A stretch of DNA of 64,000 nt from Foliimonas ilicis (GCF_039939195.1 NZ_JBDUUH010000004.1:62001-126000); one strand, 5' to 3'; shown: positions 1 through 9,583, counted from the first letter of the stretch. Notes: generated from the letters alone by a model not told the origin. Numbers and translations are program-made.

Positions 1-860
1 GCCAGATCGTGAACCGCATCGGCTGTACGCGGGCCGAAACCGAGCAGATACCCGCCATCCATGCGCACCAGCTTTCCGGCCTTTCCGGCTGGTGTTGAGG
101 CCAAGGCTGGCAGCGAAAGGATTTCTGAGCTTGCCGCAGCATGGTCGCCGCCACGGTTCATCATCAGGATGACATCGGGCGCGGCAGTAAGGATCGCTTC
201 GTCGCTCAATTGCTTGTAGCCGGGAAAGCCTTCAATCGCATTTACGCCGCCCGCAAGCTGGATGATGCCGTTTGCGGCAGTGCCGGTGCCCGAACCCATG
301 ATCTTGCCGTCCTGTACGCTGAGAATGAACAGGACGCGCTTGCGCTCATTGATGCCGGATGTGAGTTTTTCGGCAGCTTCCAGCTTGGTTTCGACGGCAG
401 CGACAAGCTTTTCCGCTTTATCGTCAGCACCGAGCGCCGTGCCGACGATACGGATTTTCTCGACCACGCCCTCATGATCGAAGGTTTCCGGCACTTCGAT
501 GTAAGGCACGCTGGCCTTTTTCAAAACGTCGATGGTTTCCTTCGGCCCGCTCGTATTCAGCGCAAGAATGCCCGTCGGGTTTACCGAAAGCACGCCTTCA
601 GGCGAAAGCGCGCGCATATATCCGACATCGGGAAGTTTTGCCGCTTCCGGCGGATAGAGGCCAGTCGAATCGCGAGCGACCAGATGGTCCTGCTCGCCCA
701 GCGCATAGACGATTTCCGTGATCGCCCCGCCGACGGCCACGATGCGCGACGAATCCTTGAAGACGCCGGTCGTCTCTTCCGCATGGGCGCCGGCAAATGC
801 CAGACAGGAAGCGACGCCCGCGAAAATTGCGGTGCGGATTCGTTTGCTCGGAAAACTCAT
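1..860 (-). CDS. hmuT: Periplasmic heme-binding protein HmuT (truncated by window edge)
   Basis: Substrate-binding protein of a heme ABC importer; it would take heme from the outer-membrane receptor and pass it to the HmuUV permease, which is not in this window. The minus-strand reading frame runs open from the ATG at 860 to base 1, about 286 codons, so the C-terminus lies outside. It opens with a signal peptide (charged SFPSKRIRT, hydrophobic stretch, AHA-E cleavage). The body has the fold of the vitamin B12/heme binding family: RIVAVGGAITEIVYALG near the start, VARDSTGLYPPEA and NPTGILALN. The ATG overlaps the hmuS stop by four bases (ATGA), which indicates translational coupling in a hemP-hmuS-hmuT operon. 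Confidence 0.88.
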   Translation of the reverse strand, partial: MSFPSKRIRTAIFAGVASCLAFAGAHAEETTGVFKDSSRIVAVGGAITEIVYALGEQDHLVARDSTGLYPPEAAKLPDVGYMRALSPEGVLSVNPTGILALNTSGPKETIDVLKKASVPYIEVPETFDHEGVVEKIRIVGTALGADDKAEKLVAAVETKLEAAEKLTSGINERKRVLFILSVQDGKIMGSGTGTAANGIIQLAGGVNAIEGFPGYKQLSDEAILTAAPDVILMMNRGGDHAAASSEILSLPALASTPAGKAGKLVRMDGGYLLGFGPRTADAVHDL

Positions 861-1930
861 TGGCTGACCTTCGACACCAGATCGCTATGCGGCACGCGCG
901 GCAGATGCTCGACCAGAAAGCGCCAATCCTCGCGCTCCGCCTCACCTTCATGACGCTTTCCGAAGAACTGTATGATCATCTCGCCATCGGCACCGTAGGC
1001 TTCGAGCGAGGTGACATGGCCGTCCTTGGTCGGTTTGCGAACCGCCCAGAATTCCTGAACGTGATCGAGCCGCAGATGCAGATGGAAAGTCTCGTCGAGC
1101 ACATTGATCCATGGCCCCATCGGCTTGATGCTCTTGATCGGCCCGGAATGTATCTGGATGCAGCCCTGATTGCCGACAAAGCACATGATCGGCAGATCGC
1201 CATCGGCTGCCAGATTGAACAGCGCCGTCAGCGCGTCGCCATCGAGCTTCCAGGCGTAATCCTCGCCGATCAGCCTTACCGCCTGACGGCGGTCGAGGTT
1301 GAGATCGCGAAGCATGCCGAAAAACTCATGCGTGTCGGTGAGCTTGCTCCAGCGCTCGCGCAGTTCCAGCGCATCGGCAACGGGACGCGAGGGTTTCGCA
1401 GCCTCGGCGGGAGCCGGTGCGAAATCGACCACCTGCTCCTGATTTGCGATGGCCAATGTTCCGACCAGCTTCTGATAGGCGTAAAGGTTGGAAGACGGGC
1501 GCAGATGCACCTTATGAACCGCCTCGCCCTTCGCATCGAAGAACTGCAGGCTGTGGCGAATGTCGTTTCCGTCGCGCTTTTCGACAGCGAAACCATGCAC
1601 CCACGCTTTCGGGAATATGCGCAGATCGATCTGCTCGCCAAGCACCAACGCATTGTGCTTGCCGGTCACGACCTTGTCGTAGACGCCGATTTTTTCGTGA
1701 ACCGCGCTTTCATTGCGGGTCAACGCCATGACTTCGCCGACTGCTTCCAGACCGACGAGCAAATCGTTGACGCGCGGTTCGATGCGCAAAACGCCCTCCC
1801 CGCAATGCGCCGCCACCAGATCGGCTTCTGAAATACCGAGTTGCGCGGCGAGATCACGCTCGCGCGTTTTTGGATTGTCGATCCGTGCTCGACGGATTTC
1901 CGCCGGGCTTGGCTTAACTCGCGCGTCCAT
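857..1930 (-). CDS. hmuS: Hemin-degrading / heme chaperone protein HmuS
   Basis: Cytoplasmic heme-handling protein of the HmuS/ChuS family (357 aa, the usual length), which binds imported heme and helps degrade or traffic it. The sequence has the two-repeat layout of the family: repeat one with AWVHGFAVEKRD and LQFFDAKGEAVHKVHL, repeat two with GPWINVLDETFHLHL and TSLEAYGADGEMIIQFFGKR. It starts with an ATG at 1930, eight bases after the hemP stop, and overlaps hmuT at its end. Its position between hemP and hmuT supports the assignment. Confidence 0.9.
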   Translation of the reverse strand: MDARVKPSPAEIRRARIDNPKTRERDLAAQLGISEADLVAAHCGEGVLRIEPRVNDLLVGLEAVGEVMALTRNESAVHEKIGVYDKVVTGKHNALVLGEQIDLRIFPKAWVHGFAVEKRDGNDIRHSLQFFDAKGEAVHKVHLRPSSNLYAYQKLVGTLAIANQEQVVDFAPAPAEAAKPSRPVADALELRERWSKLTDTHEFFGMLRDLNLDRRQAVRLIGEDYAWKLDGDALTALFNLAADGDLPIMCFVGNQGCIQIHSGPIKSIKPMGPWINVLDETFHLHLRLDHVQEFWAVRKPTKDGHVTSLEAYGADGEMIIQFFGKRHEGEAEREDWRFLVEHLPRVPHSDLVSKVSQ

Positions 1931-1938
1931 ACTTCACC

Positions 1939-2148
1939 TTACTTATTGAGAATGAGCTTTCCCTGACGGGTAATTTTGAGCCTGTAGAGCGCGCCGTGAT
2001 GCTCGATCCCGATTTCGTGATCGCCGCGGAAAAGCGTGTCGCTTGCCACGGTACGCGTTACCGGCCGTGCAAAATCGGTGCGAACGACCGTCGTTTCGGC
2101 CGTGCGACGCGGGCGCATGTGGAAGTGGTGCGGGTTGTGCGTGTTCAT
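1939..2148 (-). CDS. hemP: Hemin uptake protein HemP
   Basis: Small HemP/HmuP family protein (69 aa), linked in alphaproteobacteria to expression of heme uptake genes. The C-terminal signature is clear: SDTLFRGDHEIGIEHHG followed by YRLKITRQGKLILNK. A longer frame begins at 2211, but the ATG at 2148 has a good GGAGACAG ribosome site six bases upstream and gives the usual family length, so it is preferred. It is the first gene of the minus-strand heme operon and faces bhuR across a roughly 200-base intergenic region. Confidence 0.85.
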   Translation of the reverse strand: MNTHNPHHFHMRPRRTAETTVVRTDFARPVTRTVASDTLFRGDHEIGIEHHGALYRLKITRQGKLILNK

Positions 2149-2217
2149 ATCTGTCTCCACTCCTGTTCGGCCGTTCCGACCTGCTCGGATTGGGCCGGTT
2201 TGAATCGGCAATCAATC

Positions 2218-2246
2218 TTGACACTAATTATCAGGTTTAATACTCA
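2218..2246 (+). promoter_or_regulatory. Candidate bhuR promoter
   Basis: TTGACA at 2218-2223 is followed after 17 bases by TACTCA, with an overlapping TTTAATACT, about 100 bases before the bhuR ATG. The region lies between the divergent hemP and bhuR genes, so it probably also carries iron-responsive sites. In related genera these are bound by Irr, Fur or RirA, but no consensus box could be recognised by eye. Confidence 0.35.
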
Positions 2247-2348
2247 GTGCAATACCGGAGTAAGCGAGTCAAGTTTTATACCACTCCCCTCCGAATGAAA
2301 ACCGCGAGCCAGCATTAGCGAGCCAGCACCGATGACGGAGTTAGGGCG

Positions 2349-4532
2349 ATGGGGTTCGGCAACAGCAAAAATACGCTGCATTATGCTTGTGGCGGAGCAG
2401 TTTCAGGCAGGCGTTTCAACACAAGGCGCACACTTCTGACCAGCGCCGCGATCCTGGCGATCAGCATTTCGGCCGCATCGGCACAGCAAGCGACCACCGA
2501 AACGACTGCAGCAGAAGCATCCACCGACGAGGCAGCGCCTGTCGTTCTCGACCAGATCACGGTCGTCAGCCGAACCGGCGAAACTGCCATCGATACGCTG
2601 GCTTCCGTCAGCCATGTCGGACCGGAACAGCTTGAGCGCCGCATGGCTTCCACGCCGGGTGACATATTGTTCGGCGTTCCGGGCGTTTCGGCGCAGTCCG
2701 ACACCAAGCGCGCAATTTCCTCGATCAACATTCGCGGCCTTCAGGATTTCGGGCGTGTTGCCGTGATCGTCGATGGCGCGAGGCAAAATTTCCAACGCTC
2801 CGGCCACGGCACGCAGAGCGTTTTCTTCATCGATCCCGAACTGATCAAGCAGGTCGATGTGATCCGCGGTCCCGTTGCCAACACCTATGGTTCGGGCGCG
2901 ATCGGCGGCGTCGTTGCGTTCGAGACGAAAGACGCGGAAGACTTCCTGAACCCTGGCGAAACCTACGCGGGATCGGTGACGGGCCGCTTTGAGACCAATG
3001 GCAGCGGCTACACGACAAGTGCTACCGGCGCATACCGCTTCAATGAAGTGGCGGACGTCATCGGAAATATCGTCTGGCGCGATTTCGGCGATTACAAGGA
3101 TGGCGACGGCGACCGCGTCGCAGGCACCGGCTTCGATGTTCTCAGCGGCATTCTGAAGACGACGATTCGCCCGACGGAAAACAGCAAGCTGAAGCTTGGC
3201 TGGGTTGGTGCCAGCGATAGCTGGAAGGAAGGTATCGACACCTACGATTCCGATCTGAAGCAGAACACCTTCACCGCGCGCTATGAACTAGCAGACCCCG
3301 AAAACCCATGGGTCGATCTGCACATCAACGCCTCCTACAACAAGGCCGATCTCACGCAGACGCGCCTCAAGCCCGGGATGCAGTTCGATTCCGTCACCGG
3401 AATTCCGACACTGGTTCCTGCGGGTGCCGAAACAAATTACGACCTCGACACCTATGGCATCGACATCTGGAACACCTCGCGCTTCGACACCGGCGCCTTC
3501 TCGCACGAGCTGACCTATGGCGGCGACTGGCTGAAGGACGACGTCGTGACGGCCAGCCCGACTGGCGGCAGCGACGTCTACACACCATCCGGCAGACGTT
3601 CGGTCTGGGGTGCCTATGTGCAGAACAAGGCGTCCTATGACGACTGGCTGGAGATCATCGGCGGCCTGCGTTACGACAGCTACAAGCTGGCCGGCGAAGC
3701 CGATAGTTCTGGCGATCGCCTCTCGCCGCGCATCACGGTGGGCGTCTCGCCATTCGAAAAGACCGAACTGAACGGCCTGCAATTCTACGGCACTTACGCC
3801 GAGGGCTATCGCTCGCCGAGTGTGACGGAAACGCTGATCAGCGGCCTGCACCCCAACGGCATCGCCTTCCCGTTCCTTCCCAATCCCGACCTGAAGCCCG
3901 AAACGGCCAAGACCGTGGAATTCGGCATAAACTACAAGCGTGACGGTCTGTTCTATGCGGATGACGGTCTTCGCTTGAAGGCCGCTTATTTCAACAATGA
4001 CGTATCCGACTACATCGGCGGCAAGACACTCTCGGCCTTCGCTCCCGGCAGCGGCTGCCCCTTCATTCCGGGCACAGTTCCAATCTGCTACCAGTATCAG
4101 AACTTCGCCGAGGCCAAGATCAACGGTGTCGAGCTTGAAGCGATCTACGATGCCGGGCGTTTCTTCGGCGGCTTGAGCGTTTCGGTCATCGACGGACACA
4201 CCTATTCGGAAGGCGTTCGCGAGGATTTGCTGACCGTCCCGTCATCGCAGGTGACGGCACATCTCGGCTTCCGCCTGCTTGACGAGCGCCTGACCATAGG
4301 CGGCGAAGTGCAGTACAACGGCGCACCGGACGGCAATACGACTGCGGAAAACTACACGCTGGTCAACGCCTTCGTGAACTACAAGGTCAACGACAATTTC
4401 AAGGTCGATTTCCGCGCCGACAACATTTTCGACAAGAAATACGCCAATCCGCTGAACGCGACGACGACCTCGACCGTTTACGAGCCGGGCGTAACGTTGA
4501 AACTCGCCGCAACAATGCGTTTTGGAGGATAA
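2349..4532 (+). CDS. bhuR: TonB-dependent heme receptor BhuR
   Basis: Outer-membrane heme/hemoglobin receptor (727 aa). A long N-terminal signal region ends at an ASA-QQ type cleavage site near residue 46. The plug domain follows (ITVVSRTGE as TonB-box region, GDILFGVPGVSAQ, INIRGLQDFGRVAVIVDG), then a 22-strand type barrel. The heme receptor landmarks YRSPSVTE and NPDLKPETAKTVEFG, which correspond to the FRAP and NPNL motifs, are at about 497-530, and the C-terminus ends in aromatic-rich strand LAATMRFGG. A GGAG site lies eight bases before the ATG. Divergent to the hemP-hmuS-hmuT operon. Confidence 0.9.
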   Translation: MGFGNSKNTLHYACGGAVSGRRFNTRRTLLTSAAILAISISAASAQQATTETTAAEASTDEAAPVVLDQITVVSRTGETAIDTLASVSHVGPEQLERRMASTPGDILFGVPGVSAQSDTKRAISSINIRGLQDFGRVAVIVDGARQNFQRSGHGTQSVFFIDPELIKQVDVIRGPVANTYGSGAIGGVVAFETKDAEDFLNPGETYAGSVTGRFETNGSGYTTSATGAYRFNEVADVIGNIVWRDFGDYKDGDGDRVAGTGFDVLSGILKTTIRPTENSKLKLGWVGASDSWKEGIDTYDSDLKQNTFTARYELADPENPWVDLHINASYNKADLTQTRLKPGMQFDSVTGIPTLVPAGAETNYDLDTYGIDIWNTSRFDTGAFSHELTYGGDWLKDDVVTASPTGGSDVYTPSGRRSVWGAYVQNKASYDDWLEIIGGLRYDSYKLAGEADSSGDRLSPRITVGVSPFEKTELNGLQFYGTYAEGYRSPSVTETLISGLHPNGIAFPFLPNPDLKPETAKTVEFGINYKRDGLFYADDGLRLKAAYFNNDVSDYIGGKTLSAFAPGSGCPFIPGTVPICYQYQNFAEAKINGVELEAIYDAGRFFGGLSVSVIDGHTYSEGVREDLLTVPSSQVTAHLGFRLLDERLTIGGEVQYNGAPDGNTTAENYTLVNAFVNYKVNDNFKVDFRADNIFDKKYANPLNATTTSTVYEPGVTLKLAATMRFGG

Positions 4533-4537
4533 CAGAA

Positions 4538-4984
4538 ATGCCGCGCACGACGACGATCATGAATTTATTGACCTCCGCAGTGATTTTGTCGTTCGCGGCA
4601 GGAGGTCCGGCGCGCGCCCAAGAGAGCGCGCCGGCCTCTACTCTCGACCTTGAACTGAACGCGGCGCAGCCCTCCGAAAAGGGGTGCCGCCTGACATTCG
4701 TGGTCGCCAACCATCTCGGCAAGGAACTCTCGAAAGCCGCATTCGAAATCGCGCTGTTCAACGACTCGGGCGTGGTGGACCGCCTGACGGTTCTCGATTT
4801 CAAGGAATTGCCGGTCGATAAAACCAAGGTGACGCGGTTCGATCTTTCAGGCGTGGACTGCGCAAAAATCAGCCGAATTCTCATCAATCAGGCGACCGAA
4901 TGCGCAGGCGACGGCATAGAGCCCGCCGCATGTCTTTCCGCCCTCAAGCCCACCACCAAGACCGGCATAGCCTTCGGGCTCTGA
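4538..4984 (+). CDS. Conserved hypothetical periplasmic protein next to bhuR
   Basis: 148 aa, not recognised by function. It starts with a signal peptide (MPRTTTIMNLLTSAVILSFAA, cleavage near ARA-QE), so it should be exported. The mature part is a small beta-rich domain (LTFVVANHLGKELSKAAFEIALF, RVTRFDLSG-like strand) with four cysteines that could form two disulfides (GCRL, VDCA, TECA, AACL). It begins five bases after the bhuR stop, so it is very likely cotranscribed and may assist heme uptake; that role is only inferred from position. Confidence 0.7.
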   Translation: MPRTTTIMNLLTSAVILSFAAGGPARAQESAPASTLDLELNAAQPSEKGCRLTFVVANHLGKELSKAAFEIALFNDSGVVDRLTVLDFKELPVDKTKVTRFDLSGVDCAKISRILINQATECAGDGIEPAACLSALKPTTKTGIAFGL

Positions 4985-5015
4985 GCTGGCCTCACTACGC
5001 AAGGATAGGCCCCGC

Positions 5016-5270
5016 ATGTTCCCCTTAGCAGCGTTTCACCATCTGGCATCCGGTCGCAAGGACGGTCTTTTGCCCGAATTCGCCGATTTGCTTCACGGTC
5101 GCGAAAAAGCTATCGAAACAAGCTCGAATGTCGCACGGCTGGACAACTATCGCGAGACGTTTACGAGCCAGGCTGGGCCTAACCCGAAAGGGACGGCGGA
5201 AGGTCTGGACGACGACAAGGTTATCACGTTTCACAGGCAATCCGCGACACGCAGTACGAAAGGCAAATGA
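5016..5270 (+). CDS. Small hypothetical protein upstream of bhuQ
   Basis: 84 aa with no recognised family. An AAGGA sequence lies about eleven bases before the ATG. The stop overlaps the start of the next gene (ATGATG), so the two would be translationally coupled. The composition is hydrophilic with no membrane segment or signal peptide. The overlap and the same-strand context after bhuR favour a real gene, but nothing in the sequence shows a function and coding status is uncertain. Confidence 0.5.
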   Translation: MFPLAAFHHLASGRKDGLLPEFADLLHGREKAIETSSNVARLDNYRETFTSQAGPNPKGTAEGLDDDKVITFHRQSATRSTKGK

Positions 5271-5584
5271 TGTACATCGCAATGAATCGCTTCAAGGTCC
5301 AGAAAGGCTCGGAAGAGTCTTTCGAAAACGTCTGGAAGAACCGCGAATCGACGCTGGATCAGATGAAGGGTTTTAAGGAATTTCACCTTCTGCGCGGCGC
5401 GTTCAACGAGGCCGAAGGCTACACGCTGTTCGCCTCGCATACGGTCTGGGCGAGCCAGGACGATTTCGTGGCGTGGACCAAGTCGGAGAATTTCCGCGCA
5501 GCCCACAGAAACGCAGGCGACAACAAGCCGCTCTACATCGGCCATCCGAATTTCGAAGGCTTTTCGGTCGTCGAAGGCGCCTGA
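5267..5584 (+). CDS. bhuQ: IsdG/BhuQ-like heme-degrading monooxygenase
   Basis: 105 aa protein of the antibiotic-biosynthesis-monooxygenase (ABM) fold, matching the IsdG/HmuQ/HmuD type of heme oxygenase; a BhuQ enzyme of this kind is described in Brucella. It should open the heme ring in the cytoplasm and release iron. Family landmarks visible are Asn7 in MYIAMNRF, Trp in ENVWKNR, and His in FRAAHRNAG near residue 80, which would ligate heme iron. It follows bhuR and overlaps the preceding small gene. The heme locus context supports the assignment. Confidence 0.82.
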   Translation: MMYIAMNRFKVQKGSEESFENVWKNRESTLDQMKGFKEFHLLRGAFNEAEGYTLFASHTVWASQDDFVAWTKSENFRAAHRNAGDNKPLYIGHPNFEGFSVVEGA

Positions 5585-5585
5585 A

Positions 5586-5957
5586 ATGCCGGGCGAAACC
5601 ATCGATTTCGCACGCACGATACCGATCCTGCCTTCGCCCGACATAAGGGCGAGCCGGGATTTCTATCGCGACCAGCTTGGTTTCGAGGCCATTCAGCCGG
5701 AAATGGATGAATATCTGATCGTCCGGCGCGGCGAGATGGAGATCCATTTCTGGTATACGGCCGACACCGCGCTGCCACAGGTTTCGTCCTGCTATATTCG
5801 CGGCGGTGAGGTATCAGCACTGCACGCCGAGTTTTCAAAACGCGGCGTGGAGAGATTGAGCCCGTTCACCGTCCGGCCGTGGAACATGAAGGAATTCTAT
5901 GTCCATGACCCGCACGGCAATCTGCTGCGATTTGGCTGCGCACCGGAGGAGGCGTAA
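5586..5957 (+). CDS. VOC (glyoxalase/bleomycin resistance) family protein
   Basis: 123 aa single-domain vicinal oxygen chelate protein. It has the characteristic paired beta-alpha-beta-beta-beta modules: TIPILPSPDIRASRDFYRDQLGF at the start and FYVHDPHGNLLRFG at the end. The DEYLIVRRGEMEIHFW segment resembles bleomycin-binding-type proteins. It starts one base after the bhuQ stop and ends a few bases from the putA stop, so it is the last gene of the heme-side transcript. The substrate is unknown. Confidence 0.8.
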   Translation: MPGETIDFARTIPILPSPDIRASRDFYRDQLGFEAIQPEMDEYLIVRRGEMEIHFWYTADTALPQVSSCYIRGGEVSALHAEFSKRGVERLSPFTVRPWNMKEFYVHDPHGNLLRFGCAPEEA

Positions 5958-5962
5958 GAACC

Positions 5963-8900
5963 TTACGCCGCCCCAGCCAACAGGCTCGCATTGCCGCCTG
6001 CAGCGGTCGTATCCACGCAAACCGCGCGTTCATGCGCATAGGCCGCCGGGTCGAGAATTTCGCTGACAAGCGGCACGATTGGCCCCTTTCGCTTCGCAAG
6101 CGCCTGTCGAACGGCCCGCTGCGCTTCCTTTTCCGCAGAAAAAGCGACGAGATCGATCGGAAGGCTGGCAAGTTCGCCGGCCCCGACGCGTCCGTCCAGA
6201 ACGGCAATCGGCAGGCCCTTCCCGCTCAGCGGCTGGAGTGCTGCCACCGCACCTGGCGCGATTGCCAGAACGGCATTTCCCGCAGCCAACGCCTGCACCG
6301 CCTGAAGCAGAAGCGTTTCGCTATCTGGGCCAAGGCACAATGCCCTTCCGCGCGGTGCCAGCGAAAGCGCATTGCCCTCGCCTGTTGGTCCTGGAAGATC
6401 GACCGGGCCGAAATCGAGCGCGGCTGCGGCAGAAATCGCGCGCGCAGCCTTGCCGCGCAGATGACGCCGAAGCGTCGTGATGCGATCCGGCTGGGTCGCC
6501 CAGCCTGCTGCCGCGATCTTCGAAAGCTCTTTGTTGAGCACCTCGGCGGAAAGTGCCGGGGCATCTTTCACCGCCGCATCGGCACTGACGGAGCGGCGGA
6601 ACCGCTTCAGATAGTGCGGACCGCCAGCTTTCGGGCCGGTGCCGGAAAGCCCCTCACCGCCGAAAGGCTGAGAACCAACCACCGCGCCGATCTGGTTTCG
6701 GTTGATGTAGATATTGCCAACATGGACCGTATCGACAATGTGCTGCACGCGCGCTTCGATGCGTGTGTGAAGGCCGAAGGTAAGCCCGTAACCCTTTGCA
6801 TTTATATCGGAAATGACCTTGTCTATATTGTCGGCATCGAAGGTCGCGACATGCAGGACTGGCCCGAACACCTCGCGCTCCATTTCGCCAATGCCCGACA
6901 CCCGCAGCACATGCGGCGCAACGAAGCGGCCATCGGCTGGCGCATCGAGCTTGGCCATGAGCCGGCCCTTGGCCTCCATATCTGCGCAATAATCGCGGAT
7001 CGAGGCCTGCGCTTCGTCGTCGATCACAGGCCCGACATCGGTGGAGAGTTTCAGCGGATCGCCGATCACCAGCGCCTTCATCGCGCCTTCCAGCATGACC
7101 AGCATCTTCTTTTCCACGTCCTTTTGAACGTAGAGCATGCGAAGTGCCGAGCAGCGCTGACCGGCACTCTGGAACGACGAGGCGATGATATCGCGCACAG
7201 CCTGTTCAGGCAGCGCGGTCGAATCGACGATCATCGCGTTGAGACCGCCCGTTTCGGCAATCAGCATCGCATCGGGCGCTGCCGTCTCGGCAAGCTGGCG
7301 TTCGATGAGCTTTGCGACTTCGGTCGAGCCGGTGAAACACACGCCCGCTATGCGCGGATCGGCAGTAAGCGGGCCGCCGACCGAGGGGCCATCGCCCGGC
7401 AAAAGATGCAGAATATCGGCAGGAACACCCGCCTCATGCAGCATCTGCACGGCACGGAATGCGATCAGCGGCGTCTGTTCTGCCGGTTTCGCAATCACCG
7501 CATTCCCGGTGACGAGCGCTGCGGAAATCTGGCCGGTGAAGATCGCAAGCGGGAAGTTCCACGGCGAAATGCACGCGATTACGCCCCGCGCCTCGCTGTT
7601 TTTCTCGGCACTGTCAGCTTCGGCAGCGTAGTAACGCAGAAAATCGACCGCTTCGCGCAGTTCTGCAACGCCATCTGCAAGCATCTTACCCGCTTCGCGC
7701 GATACGAGCGCGAAAAATTCGACGGCGTTTTCTTCATAGAGATCGGCGGCACGGCGCAGGATCGTCGCGCGTTTCGCGACAGGCATCGCGGCCCATGAAG
7801 GCTGCGCTTTCAATGCAGAACCAATCGCCTTTTCGACCTCGCCCGCACTCGCCTCGACGATGGTGCCGACAATCTCTGAAGAGTTCGCCGGATTGACGAC
7901 ATCACGCGGTTTTCCCGCCGATTTCTTGCCGCTCAGCGGCCACGCATCCCATTTATACGGCGCTTCGAATGGTTTGCGCGCGGCATTGATGTTTTCGAGC
8001 GTGACGGCGTCGGTAATGTCCCAGCCTTCCGAATTCTCGCGCCCCGCCCCGAAAATCTCGGATGGCGCGACGATTGCCGGATTTCGCGCGCCTTCCTGCG
8101 CTTCGATCACTTCGAACGGGTCGCGGGCAATGTCTTCCGGCTTCACATCTTCGTCGGTCAATTGATGCACGAAGGAGGAATTCGCACCATTTTCCAGCAG
8201 GCGGCGCACCAGATAGGCCAGCAAATCCTCATGCGCGCCGACGGGCGCATAGATGCGGCAGCGCGTGCCTTCGGCCTTGCGCACAGCTTCGTGCAGCGCC
8301 TCGCCCATGCCGTGAAGCCGCTGGAATTCGAAACTGTCGCGGTCTCCAGCCATTGCGAGGATGGCGGCCACCGTATGCGCATTATGCGTCGCGAATTGCG
8401 GATAAATCCGGTCCGTCATCGAGAGCAGTTTGCGGGCGCAGGCGATGTAGGAAACGTCGGTATTCACCTTGCGCGTGAAAACCGGGTAGCCATCGAGCCC
8501 CATCGTCTGCGCGCGCTTGATTTCGGTGTCCCAATAGGCACCCTTCACGAGCCGCACCATGATCTTGCGGTCGAGCCGTGTCGCCAATTCATGAAGCCAA
8601 TCGATGGTGAAGGCTGCGCGTGGACCATAGGCTTGCACGACGACGCCGAAACCATCCCAGCCTTCCAGCGAAGGATGGGAAAGCACACCTTCGATGACAT
8701 CCAGAGAAAGATCGAGCCGGTCGGCTTCCTCGGCATCGATGTTCAGCCCCATGCGGGCATGTCTGGCGGCCTGCGCCAGCAACAAAAGCCGCTTTGCCAT
8801 GACGGGCAGCATCGCTTCCTTCTGCGCCACTTCGTAGCGCGGATGGATCGCGGAAAGCTTCACCGAAATGCCCGGATTGTAGCGAATGTCAGGACCGGTC

Positions 8901-9583
8901 GAGCCGCTGTCCAGCGATGAAATCGCGTCCGAATAGGCTTTGTGATAGCGCAGCGCATCGGCTTCCGTGCGCGCGGCCTCGCCCAGCATGTCGAAGGAAT
9001 AGAGATAGCCCTTGCCCGTCATCTGGCGGCCGCGCTTTACCGCCTCAGTAATCGTGCGGCCAAGCACGAATTGCTCGCCCATTTCGCGCATTGCAGCCGC
9101 AACTGCCTTGCGGATAACCGGCTCGCCGAGGCGACGCACCATGCCGCGCAATGTGCGCTCGATGCTGCCCTCGCCTTCGTCCAGAACGCGGCCCGTCAGC
9201 ATCAGCGCCCAGGTCGAGGCGTTGACGAAGATAGAGGTGGATTCGCCGGAGTGAACCGACCAATCCTGCGGCGCGATCTTGTCGCGGATCAGTTCGTCCA
9301 TCGTTTCCGTGTCCGGCACGCGCAGCAGCGCCTCGGCCAGACACATCAGCGCCACGCCCTCTTTGGTCGAGAGGCCGTAAGCCGTCAGAAACACTTCCAT
9401 CAGCCGTGGATCGGAAGAGCCGCGCACAGCGCGAACGAGATCGGCGGCGCGCGAAGAAATCGCGGCGCGCTCGTCTTTGGAAAGAGCTGCCAGACCTGCC
9501 AGACGCTCCAGGGCCTCGCCTTCGTCGGGAAGATAATTTGCGCGGATTTGCTTGCGGAGAGAGGAAAGCGTCTGGACTGTCAT
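5963..9583 (-). CDS. putA: Bifunctional proline dehydrogenase / P5C dehydrogenase PutA
   Basis: Converts proline to glutamate in two steps (FAD-dependent PRODH, then NAD-dependent glutamate semialdehyde dehydrogenase). 1206 aa from the ATG at 9583, chosen over the frame start at 9619 because AGGG lies just upstream. The N-terminus lacks the ribbon-helix-helix DNA-binding domain of enteric PutA. PRODH motifs PGISVKLSAIHPRYE and VRLVKGAYWDTEIK are followed by the ALDH domain (SPWNFPLAIFTGQI, CFTGSTEVAK, ETGGLNAM, catalytic Cys near 810 in SAGQRCSALR). A C-terminal ALDH-like tail makes it a long-form PutA. It diverges from the Lrp-type gene at 9723. Confidence 0.95.
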   Translation of the reverse strand: MTVQTLSSLRKQIRANYLPDEGEALERLAGLAALSKDERAAISSRAADLVRAVRGSSDPRLMEVFLTAYGLSTKEGVALMCLAEALLRVPDTETMDELIRDKIAPQDWSVHSGESTSIFVNASTWALMLTGRVLDEGEGSIERTLRGMVRRLGEPVIRKAVAAAMREMGEQFVLGRTITEAVKRGRQMTGKGYLYSFDMLGEAARTEADALRYHKAYSDAISSLDSGSTGPDIRYNPGISVKLSAIHPRYEVAQKEAMLPVMAKRLLLLAQAARHARMGLNIDAEEADRLDLSLDVIEGVLSHPSLEGWDGFGVVVQAYGPRAAFTIDWLHELATRLDRKIMVRLVKGAYWDTEIKRAQTMGLDGYPVFTRKVNTDVSYIACARKLLSMTDRIYPQFATHNAHTVAAILAMAGDRDSFEFQRLHGMGEALHEAVRKAEGTRCRIYAPVGAHEDLLAYLVRRLLENGANSSFVHQLTDEDVKPEDIARDPFEVIEAQEGARNPAIVAPSEIFGAGRENSEGWDITDAVTLENINAARKPFEAPYKWDAWPLSGKKSAGKPRDVVNPANSSEIVGTIVEASAGEVEKAIGSALKAQPSWAAMPVAKRATILRRAADLYEENAVEFFALVSREAGKMLADGVAELREAVDFLRYYAAEADSAEKNSEARGVIACISPWNFPLAIFTGQISAALVTGNAVIAKPAEQTPLIAFRAVQMLHEAGVPADILHLLPGDGPSVGGPLTADPRIAGVCFTGSTEVAKLIERQLAETAAPDAMLIAETGGLNAMIVDSTALPEQAVRDIIASSFQSAGQRCSALRMLYVQKDVEKKMLVMLEGAMKALVIGDPLKLSTDVGPVIDDEAQASIRDYCADMEAKGRLMAKLDAPADGRFVAPHVLRVSGIGEMEREVFGPVLHVATFDADNIDKVISDINAKGYGLTFGLHTRIEARVQHIVDTVHVGNIYINRNQIGAVVGSQPFGGEGLSGTGPKAGGPHYLKRFRRSVSADAAVKDAPALSAEVLNKELSKIAAAGWATQPDRITTLRRHLRGKAARAISAAAALDFGPVDLPGPTGEGNALSLAPRGRALCLGPDSETLLLQAVQALAAGNAVLAIAPGAVAALQPLSGKGLPIAVLDGRVGAGELASLPIDLVAFSAEKEAQRAVRQALAKRKGPIVPLVSEILDPAAYAHERAVCVDTTAAGGNASLLAGAA

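Noticed and set aside
6032..7798. 588-aa plus-strand open frame inside putA
   Set aside because: It is antisense to the well-supported PutA ALDH region; its translation is rich in Arg, His and Cys with no domain pattern, as expected from a GC-rich shadow frame.
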